Positions 1-8,100 of a stretch of 10,146 nucleotides of DNA are shown piece after piece; the first letter of the stretch is position 1; every line of letters starts with the position of its first letter. The position numbers and the translations under genes are program-made. The notes beneath the pieces were generated by a model. That model was not told the DNA's origin. It saw only the letters and a program-made list of their open reading frames with translations, and ran no database searches. Source of the DNA: Elusimicrobiota bacterium (GTDB taxonomy: Bacteria > Elusimicrobiota > Elusimicrobia > FEN-1173); assembly GCA_003158755.1 (NCBI GenBank), contig PMLF01000173.1:5540-15685 (forward strand), written 5' to 3'.

Positions 1-1
1 G

Positions 2-1927
2 ATTCCGGGAACGGCGGGTGCTTTCGAGGAGGCCTTATTGCTTCTCACGAAGGAAAGCGGGGACCTCCGGGAGGACCGCGATGTGGAACTGAGGGAGGAC
101 CTCCGGGAAATAGATCCCTCCCTAGCGGGACTTCGACCCGAGGCCCTGCCGTTCATCGTCCTTACTCCCCGACTCCTCGGCGTGGAGCCCATGAGGAGGC
201 GGACCGGCGAAGGTTCCGATTCCGTTTTTGAAGAGGCGTTGAAGAAGGCATACCAGGGGACCCAAGACATGAAGGGAAAGGAGGCGTGCCGGTTGACGTT
301 CCTTTATTGCGATGAAAGCAATTTCGGAACCCCTCGACACGAGGACGGCGCGACGTTGATGGGCGTGTGGGACGACTTGGTTTCGCGGGAAACACACCGA
401 AGGAATGTCGTCATCGCCGACAACCGGGGCGGGATGTCCCACCTTTTAAGAGGAGGGCAGAAAGCCGAAAGGTTCCTCGAAAAAAACGTGCCCCATTTCA
501 AGTTGGACCATCCCGACCGGAAGCAGATGGTCACGTCCACGGGGGCGGGGCAGTTCCAATTCTCCGACGGCGGAAAATTGCGTTGTTTCCTCACGATGAT
601 CGAAAAGATCCATGAGTTGATGTCGGAAATAGACCCGGAGACGGGACGCAGGAAGTACTCGGACGTGATCCCCGAGCAGAGCGTGGAGGACCTGCTCATC
701 CCGTTCGTCATATTTCAAAGGAACGGCCTGGATTTGGAGGATGACGTCAGGCAGATCCACGATTATTTCAATCAAATGGGATATTTCGCAACGGAAATGA
801 ACTTAAAGGTCCGGGAATACTTCCAGGATCTCACCGACGTATTCGGGAAGAGGAAACACGATAATCCCCGCCGGATATTGCGATTTTTCTCGAAAGTCGC
901 GCCCGTGGATGCCGCCGAAATCGGGAAGGCTCCGTTTCTCCCGCCCTCGGTGGACGTGACGGAGTCCGCCCTGGCCGATCCGGAGAAAAGCCTGGCTTCC
1001 CTCCGCGATAAGTTTTCGAGAGTGAACGAGCGTTCTCCCGGGAAGAGGCGCCTGGCGGAATTGGTGATGGCTTTGTCCGACGGAATGCCTTCCGGAGGCT
1101 TGCGGCGGGGTTTCGACGAATTCCTGAGGAAGTGTCCCGGCACGGAATCCCTTCCCCAGGAAACCCTGGCGATCCGGCGGGCGTTGGCTCACCAAGTGGC
1201 GCGGCTTCCTTCGCGGGCGGGTCCCGCGACGTCGCCGTTGCCGTGGCGTCAATTCGGGTACCTCTGGGCCTTGGCCGGGTATCCTCGAGAGGAATTGGAT
1301 CCGTTTTTGAACGCCCTCTTTTCCTCCTCGATGGTTCCCGCCGAGGCTGAGGCGGGCTGGACGTCGGGAAATCAAGAGCGAAGCGTCTTGAAGCCGAGTT
1401 ACACCCAATCCGTTAAATGGGCCATCGGGTCTGGGAACTGCACGGCCCTGCATTTGTCGGCGCTTTTGACGGACGATGGGACCCCGGTCGGTCTGGCGCG
1501 TCGGGAGGAGGCCCGGACGTTTTTGACGGCCCGGATATCCTACACGAAGGAAACAACGGCGCGCGACGTCGTCGTGTTGAACCGTTCAAAAATGCCGGGA
1601 GAATCGGCGGACAGTGTCCGGGACCGGTTCCTTAAGGATTACGCGGGAATCGACGGGGCGGAAGGCTTTTTCCGCCGGGCTTTCTTCGTGGTCCTGGACG
1701 AGGACCGGTTCCCGCCGGAAAAAGTGTTGGAAAGCCTTCCGCCGGAGGAGCGCAAGGTTCACTTGAACCTGTTCACGCCGTCTCTGGATTCCATCCTTTT
1801 CGACCCCCGCGCCGACAACGGCGGGTGGAGCCTCTTCGAAATGTTGAACGACGGCCGGTGCGTGGACGTCCTGGGCCTGTGGGCCGCCATCGTCAAAACG
1901 GCGAGGGTGGCGGGGGCCGGGCAGTAG
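2..1927 (+). CDS. Hypothetical protein, probably 5'-partial
   Basis: The reading frame is open from the left edge of the window to TAG at 1925-1927, with an in-frame TAA directly after it. I do not recognise the family. A TTG at 38 has AGGAGG at 27-32 with 5-base spacing and could be the start, giving 629 residues, but the frame also reads through upstream, so the gene may well begin outside the window. Counting from TTG 38, the protein begins with a charged stretch rich in Asp, Arg and Glu (about residues 5-30). It then has a mixed alpha/beta-looking region with a hydrophobic strand (LTFLYCDESNF, about 87-97) and a long hydrophilic helical middle. There is no signal peptide at the TTG, no membrane segment and no clear catalytic motif. 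Codon use and GC match the giant gene downstream, and it lies 126 bases upstream in the same direction. It could be the tail of another very long protein. Coding status is confident; function is unknown. Confidence 0.85.
   Translation: MPGTAGAFEEALLLLTKESGDLREDRDVELREDLREIDPSLAGLRPEALPFIVLTPRLLGVEPMRRRTGEGSDSVFEEALKKAYQGTQDMKGKEACRLTFLYCDESNFGTPRHEDGATLMGVWDDLVSRETHRRNVVIADNRGGMSHLLRGGQKAERFLEKNVPHFKLDHPDRKQMVTSTGAGQFQFSDGGKLRCFLTMIEKIHELMSEIDPETGRRKYSDVIPEQSVEDLLIPFVIFQRNGLDLEDDVRQIHDYFNQMGYFATEMNLKVREYFQDLTDVFGKRKHDNPRRILRFFSKVAPVDAAEIGKAPFLPPSVDVTESALADPEKSLASLRDKFSRVNERSPGKRRLAELVMALSDGMPSGGLRRGFDEFLRKCPGTESLPQETLAIRRALAHQVARLPSRAGPATSPLPWRQFGYLWALAGYPREELDPFLNALFSSSMVPAEAEAGWTSGNQERSVLKPSYTQSVKWAIGSGNCTALHLSALLTDDGTPVGLARREEARTFLTARISYTKETTARDVVVLNRSKMPGESADSVRDRFLKDYAGIDGAEGFFRRAFFVVLDEDRFPPEKVLESLPPEERKVHLNLFTPSLDSILFDPRADNGGWSLFEMLNDGRCVDVLGLWAAIVKTARVAGAGQ
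27..32 (+). promoter_or_regulatory. Possible ribosome binding site for a TTG start at 38
   Basis: AGGAGG lies five bases before TTG 38. It is a perfect Shine-Dalgarno core at good spacing, but the same bases encode in-frame Glu and Ala codons of a frame that is open to the window edge. It may therefore be a coincidence inside a longer gene. Confidence 0.35.
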
Positions 1928-1931
1928 TAAC

Positions 1932-1948
1932 CCCGTCACGCGGGTTTT
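1932..1948 (+). terminator. Weak terminator-like hairpin after the first gene
   Basis: Just after the double stop, CCCG (1932-1935) can pair with CGGG (1941-1944), with an optional T-G pair inside, followed by TTTT at 1945-1948. The stem is only 4-5 base pairs and the T run is short, so it may not terminate efficiently and read-through into the giant gene is plausible. This is a visual pairing only; no folding energy was computed. Confidence 0.25.
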
Positions 1949-2041
1949 ACACCGGGGAAACAAGGTTTCAAAACTCGTGGTGTATCCTTTCGCCAAAGAA
2001 GGGCGCGGTCACATTCCCTGAGATCGCGCGAATAACATATC

Positions 2042-2048
2042 AAGGTGG
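2042..2048 (+). promoter_or_regulatory. Ribosome binding site of the giant gene
   Basis: AAGGTGG sits five bases upstream of ATG 2054. Together with the signal peptide encoded directly after this ATG, it fixes the start of the giant gene. The rest of the 126-base gap (1928-2053) shows no convincing -35/-10 pair; TAACAT at 2033-2038 is the best -10 look-alike but has no good -35 partner. Confidence 0.6.
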
Positions 2049-2053
2049 GTACC

Positions 2054-2134
2054 ATGCGTCACACGCTTCGTCGTTGGATTGGGTTTTCGTTGTCTCTCTC
2101 TCTCCTCTTTACTCAGGCCATCGGCCTCTACGCC
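2054..2134 (+). other. N-terminal signal peptide (residues 1-27)
   Basis: The first residues are basic (Arg at 2, 6 and 7), followed by a hydrophobic core of about 16 residues (IGFSLSLSLLFTQAIGL, 9-25). Plausible cleavage sites are after Ala27 (LYA before KE) or after Ala22. This is a typical Sec signal and puts the following TraB/TIKI-like domain outside the cytoplasmic membrane. No lipobox cysteine is present. Confidence 0.8.
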
Positions 2135-5100
2135 AAGGAAACTTCGTTTTGGGAACATCGATCCCATGCGATCGCTCGGATGCATCAAGGCCGCACGCCC
2201 GATTCTCCCTCCGCGGCAGGAACGCCGGTCCAAATGGCCGGGGCCTTCGGCGCCGCGCCGGACTTCCTACCTCCGGCGGGGTCCCTGTCGGTGACCAAAT
2301 CCCTTCCTCCGTCGATGGGGGGATTCGAGAAACTCGTGGACGGAAAGGTCCCCGCCGCCCTTCGCGAAAGGCTGGCCGCCGTCCCCTCCGCCCGGGTCCT
2401 CCTGCAGGAGGTGCGGGTGCCGTCCGCTTGGAAGGCGACGGACCCCATCGTGGTCCATATACAGGACATCCACCAAAACGTGGAAGCCCAGCGCTCCATC
2501 GCCGAGGTGATCCGGGCGTTGTCCGATCACGAAGCCGCGCGGGCCGCCTCGAGGGGCCCGTCCGGGGAATCCCCCCTCGTCGTCGGCGTGGAGGGCGCCC
2601 GGGGACCGTTGGATTTCCGCCTGTTCCGGACGTTCCCGGACAAGGAATGGAACGCCCAGATCGCCGATTTCTTCCTGGACCAATCCCTCATCACGGGCGT
2701 CGAGCGCGTCGGTTTCACCGCCGAGGCCCTTCCCCGGTTTTGGGGGGTGGAGGACGCGCCCCTTTACTTGGCCCACGTGGACGCATTAAAGGCCGCGGCC
2801 CCGTCCCGCCTCCGAGCGACGGAGGTGTTGAACCAATATTCCCGACGGTCCGACGAACTTAAAACGGACTGTTTTTCGCCGGAGCTCAAGGAAATGGACG
2901 CCCGGTGTCGTCTCTATCGAAACGGGAAGCTGTCCCTCAAGGATTACGTCCGGTTCCTGGGGTCCGGTGAAAAGGCCCCCAGGGGAGACATGGTCCGGCG
3001 GTTCCTCCGCCTGGCGGACATCGAGGATTCACTGAACCTGGAACGCTTGAAGACCGAGCGAAAGGAATTTTCATCGGCTCTCGCCGCCTCTTTGCCTCGG
3101 GCCTCTCTTCAACGTCTGGAGGAGGCGGGAATCGCCTTCCGCGCCGGCTCTTTGACTCCCGCGGATTTCCATCAAACGATGGCGGAGGCGAGCCGTTCCG
3201 CCGGACTCTCCATGGGTCGTTGGCCCGAGTGGAATAAATACGTGCAGTACGTCCTATTCTCTCGGGACCTGAAGCCGAGGGAGTTCTTGGATCAAATGGA
3301 CGAGTTGGAGAAGGAGCGTTGGGACCGACTGGCGACGGACGCTCGGGAGAGGGAGTTGGTGTCCCTGACGCGGACCCTGTCGTTGTGCGAGCGGTTGGTG
3401 GATTTCTCTTTGACGCCTCAGGAATGGGACCTCTACTCCGTTCAGCGGGAGGCGGCGCGGGAAATCCCTTCCCGGCTCGCTTCCCTGGGGGGCGCGCCCG
3501 TGGACGGCGCGGTCGACGAGTGGGCCGGATTGCTGTCTTCTTTCGAAACCTACAACGAAGCGGGCCTTCGGCGGAACCAATCCCTGGTGGAAAACTTATG
3601 GGGCCGCTTGGAAACGGGCCGGGCCGAAGGTTCCCTCGCGGTCTTGGTGGCGGGAGGGTTCCACACGGAAGGGATCGTCGACCTCCTCCAAAAGAAGGGC
3701 GCGGCCTGCGTGGTCCTCACGCCGGTCGTCGAAAAAATGGAGGGCAACGGGACCGAATATTTGAAAGTGTTCCTGGAGGAACCCGCTTCCCTGGAGAAAA
3801 TGTTCACCGGCGACCGGATCACCCTCGCGCCGGAATTGGCGACCGCGGGTGATTCGGTGAGCCCGGCGGGCGCGGCGGCGGCGAAGACCGTGGAATTGGC
3901 CTATCTCGGATTGTCGGTGTCCGGAGAGGTATTTAGGAAAGCCCAGGGGTTGGCCGGCGATGTCTTGAAGTCCGCTTCTCACTCGGGCGTCAATGAGATG
4001 AAAGCGGGTTTGACCGAAGTCCTTGCGGCTTGGCTGAATCATTCCGCCGCGAACAGAGGAGGCGGCATCCGAGACTGCGAAATCATCCAGGAAATACATT
4101 TCCGAATGTTTGGAGGCCGCCTCCAAGGCCTTGAAGTTCCCATCCGAGTGACGCGGGAGGGGGACTCCCTTCCAAAGATCATGAAGGTTTCCATTGAATC
4201 CGTCCTTCCGTCGACCTCTCGGGAGGGCGGGTCGGCCAAGAACGAGTTGACGGCCCAAGGTGAAACGATCCGGGCAAAAATCGGATCCTATCGGTTTGAA
4301 ATTATATGGGATCGTTCGCGGTCCGAATCGGTCGTCCGTTTCGCCCGCGCCGTTTTCGGGTATCCGTTTCGGCACCGGATGGCGGGCTTCCTCGGCCTGG
4401 CTCTCGTCGGTTCTTGGATCGCTTTGAGCCATCCGTCCGTGGTCGCCGGCGCCGCGGTGTTCGTCGGTTTTCTGATCGTGTGGGCGGCGGTTGATTTCTT
4501 CAGCAACGGTTCCAAGACGTTCTTTCCCAAGTTTTTGAAAGGGGCGATATCCGCCGGTTTGTTCATTTGGGCCGTCCATAACGCCGACATGAACAACGAC
4601 AGCTCCGCCGCCTCCATGTCGCCGGTTCCTTCGCCGATTTCGACTCCGGCGCCGCCGGCCGCTCCGAAGCAGAAACCATCGCACAAGAATCACGCCTCCG
4701 CGGCGCCCGCCGTTCCTCCACCATCGGCCGGGGGTGAATCCGGGAATTCGGGCGGGAAAGCGTCGTCAAAAAAACCTTCGTCGAGATTGCGGCCCCCCAT
4801 GGAAGATTTATTCCCCGCTCCCGCGGCTCCCCGGGCCTCGGTCCGGGGAGGGATGGAAGTTCCATCGTCTCGGGAAGGATCGGGAAGCCTGCCCGGGGCG
4901 AATAAGGAAAATAGGGCGAGGAAAGAGGCGCACGATTTGCTCCAGGGGATTTCCCCGGCGTCGGGATGGGGTTCCTTCGCGGCCGGTTTGGCGTCGGCGG
5001 CCCTACTGGCTTCTCAGATCTGTTTGTGGCACTTCGGGGGGAATTTCGGAAAGGCATTCCTTGTCCTCGCCAACGGGATTTCCCTCGGATTTTCTTTTTC

Positions 5101-8100
5101 CGGCCGGAGCGGAGGCGTCTTAGATCTTTTCAATCCGGTCTATTCCACAACGGGCCTCTTTCTGTTCGCCCAGGCCGCCGCCGTGACCGTTGCGAGGTTT
5201 CGGGCGTCACTGGTCCGCGCGGGCTGGCTCTCCGGACCCTCCCGGGAACAACTTAAAGAAATTCGGAAGAGTTTGATGGCGGCTCTCCGTCAACACGTCG
5301 GGAAAGGCGAGGATGTTTCGCTCATCGATAATCTCGGGGACGGTCCCATCGCGGGAGTCCGCGACGGAGAAGCCGGCCGGCGGATGGTCCGCGCGGATTT
5401 GTTGGCTCTCTATTATTGTCCTTTTCGGGGAGCGATCATGGCCCACGAGGCCTCCCATTTCAAATCCGCCTCCGAAATTACCGCCTACGCCCGGCAGATC
5501 CGGGGTTTCTTCGGGTGGAGGGCGTTGCCGAAGGAAGAACGCCGGCCCGTGGGGAGGACCACGCTGGCCCTCGCGGGATTCCTGGCCCCGATGCCCGCTT
5601 TGCCGGCGGCGTTGGCGCAACAATCTTTGGAGTCCCTGCTCACGACGGGGCAAGCTCTCTCGCAACTGGTGGGAAAGGCCGTGGAGCAAAGCCGCGGGCA
5701 CGGCAAGGCGGCCAGGGCGGAACTGGCGGCGAACCAGGCGGGTTGGAGAAGAGTCCAAGCGTGGTTGAATGTTTTCGCGCCTTTCGTCAACGTGAGGTAC
5801 CGATACCGGACCGTGGGGGAATGGCCCGGCTTACACGACGCCGGCAAATCCTACAGCGGTAAGGTGCATTCCATCGAAATCGAATATGGAGCCGAAGTGT
5901 CGGGCCCCGCTATCGCGGGGTTGGATCGGGCCAGGGCGGAAGAGGCTCTCGCCGCCGCTTCGAAGGATTTGTCCGAAGACGAGGCGGCCATGGCGACGGT
6001 CCAGGCCGGCGCGGCCGTGGTCCTGGCGAGGTGGACGGAGAACCGGTTGACAGGGCTCCGAAAGAAACTGGAAGGCGCCCTGAGCGCGCTGGACAACAAA
6101 AATGTGGAACCGGATTCGCGGGACGTGAAAACCGTCCTCGTAAAGAAGAAGGTGGATCAAGCCTCGGTGAGGGCTCGGTTGGACGCGCTGGACGCGCAAA
6201 TCGCCCTCGCCAAGGGAGAAACGGAAACGTATCTCCTTCTATTGCGCCGGTTGACCGGCGACGAGGCCGCCGACGTTCAATTTCCCGAGGACTTCTCTCT
6301 GAGCGCCTGGACGCGTTTCGTCGGCGCGGCCGTGGGCGGTCCAAGGACGGGAGCTTCCTCGGCGGCGGACCGCGCGGTCGATGCGGCGGAAGCGAAGCGG
6401 GGGGAAGCGGCCGGGGCGTCCCTCATCGAGGTGCGCGTGGCGGGTTTTTCCAAGTCGAATTTCGAATTCAGCAGTTCCAAAGATTATTCGGCTCGGGACA
6501 GCTTCGCGGTTTTCGGGGAATTCAATCCCAATCTCCATGAAACGCATGTTCAAGTGGAAAGAAGGGAGGCGGAGGTGGATGCCGCCAACATGAAAAGAAA
6601 CGGTTTGAGGTTGAGCGACGGCATCCATGGTTCGGGAGCGGGAAGATGGGTGGCCCAGTTGCTGAGGTCGGAGGAGCTTATTCTTCCCCTGCCGCCGGCC
6701 GAGGCCCGGTTGGATGACTTGCTGTCAGGTCGGCCGGGAGATGTCCCGGCCGAAGAGATCCTAAACGCCGCCGATGGAGTGGAGGCGGCCGTTCGCGCCC
6801 AAGGCGATATTTATAAAAAAGCGGCGTTATTGTCGGGGATCGCCGCCGCATCCCCCAATTCCGGGGCCGCGGCGCCGACGGCCGGAGCGCCGGCGGTCGG
6901 GGTGGAGTCCTTCCCCGTCGTCCGTCCGGGGATGTTGCGGGATTTGATGCGGTTCGCGGAGACGCATTCCTCCACGATCGGGGCTTTGGAGGCGCAAGCG
7001 AGAGCCGCCCGGTCGGCGGCGAGGGGCGTGTCCGGCATGAAGTTCAAGGCGGGCGGCGGCGTGGCGGGAGACAGGCAGTTCCAAAGCGGAAAAATGTCCC
7101 TCTCGAACCCCGCTCTTTTCGTGAAGGGGTCGGTGTCTTTGGAGGACGTCCAGGCCCAGCGGGCGGCGGCCGAGGCGGAAGCCGAAGCGTTGGAATGGGA
7201 TTTGCGGGCCGAGCAAGCGGCTCTTCGGTTCCGCGTCCTGAATTGCGTGGTCCGCCTGCGGGCGGCCGGGAAAAGGGTGGAAAACGCCCGGGAAGCCCGG
7301 GAGTTGCTGAAGGAGGCGGGGAAAGGAGAACCGTCCTTGGATGGTCTCAAGGAGGCGGCATCCAAGGAAAGGGCGGCCGAAGCGGAGGAGGCCCTGGGGA
7401 TGCTGGAATTGTCGGAGGCGCGAGAGCAATTCAGCCTCCTCACGGGACAGCCCTACTCCGACAGGTCCGGCGTGGAGATGACGGACGAGGGGTTGGAAAC
7501 GGAGATTTCGAACACCCTCCGAGCGGAGGGATTGAACGGTTCTTTGTCCGGGGCGAAACTGTCGGCTGTGGAACAACGGGTGAAGAGCGCCCAGGCCAAA
7601 AGGGCCGCCGCCGAAGACACATCCAGGAAGTGGACGCTCAAATCACATCTCGGAGTCGACGCCGAAACGGGGAAACCCATGGGCGCTTTGACCCTCGAAG
7701 GAGATATCACCTCTCCTACCCCCGACGCCACGAAAGTGTCCGATGCCGCGAAGGCCCTGGCCGAGGCGGAAGATGCTTTGGCGGCGGCGAGAAGCAAGGC
7801 GTCGGAGGATGCGGCGTCCTCGGCGCAAAGAGCGGAGCGGGCTGAGGCGAACGCGGCGGCCGCGGCCGAGGCTCTCCAAAAAGCCGAAGGCGCGTGGGAA
7901 AAAATCCAACGCGGTGAAACGGTTGAAGTCCGTCCGGAGGGAAAAGTCGGTTTCAACCTCGCTCAAGTTCCCAGCAATAACGGGTATCACCGGGAACCTT
8001 CGGCGATCGAGAAACGCCAAGCCGCCGATCGTTTGATTTCCGCCCGGGAAAACATGGCCAAGGCCCGGTCCGAAGCCCTCCTGGCTTCCTTGGAGAAAGA

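Noticed and set aside
1949..2040. Promoter for the giant gene
   Set aside because: TAACAT at 2033-2038 resembles a -10 box, but no acceptable -35 hexamer lies 16-18 bases upstream, and the distance to the ribosome site is very short. I could not support a promoter call.
1825..2862. 345-codon open frame on the + strand crossing the gap between the two genes
   Set aside because: It overlaps the end of the first gene and the start of the giant gene in another frame. The translation is dominated by Arg, Gly and Pro, while the competing frames show a clear stop, ribosome site and signal peptide.
3596..4693. 365-codon open frame on the - strand
   Set aside because: It lies wholly opposite the giant gene, its translation is rich in Arg, Gly and Pro with no recognisable domain, and GC-rich genes often leave such antisense frames open. 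It has no independent support.
7742..7894. Simple-sequence or antifreeze-like Ala repeat
   Set aside because: The Ala/Glu-rich stretch has heptad-like spacing of hydrophobic and charged residues and sits where the long OEP helices belong. It is better explained as coiled coil than as a separate repeat element.
6811..7956. Long - strand frames with Ala/Ser/Arg-rich translations
   Set aside because: They are mirror images of the Ala/Glu-rich helical codons (GCG, GCC, GAG) of the TolC-like units and show no start signal or domain of their own.
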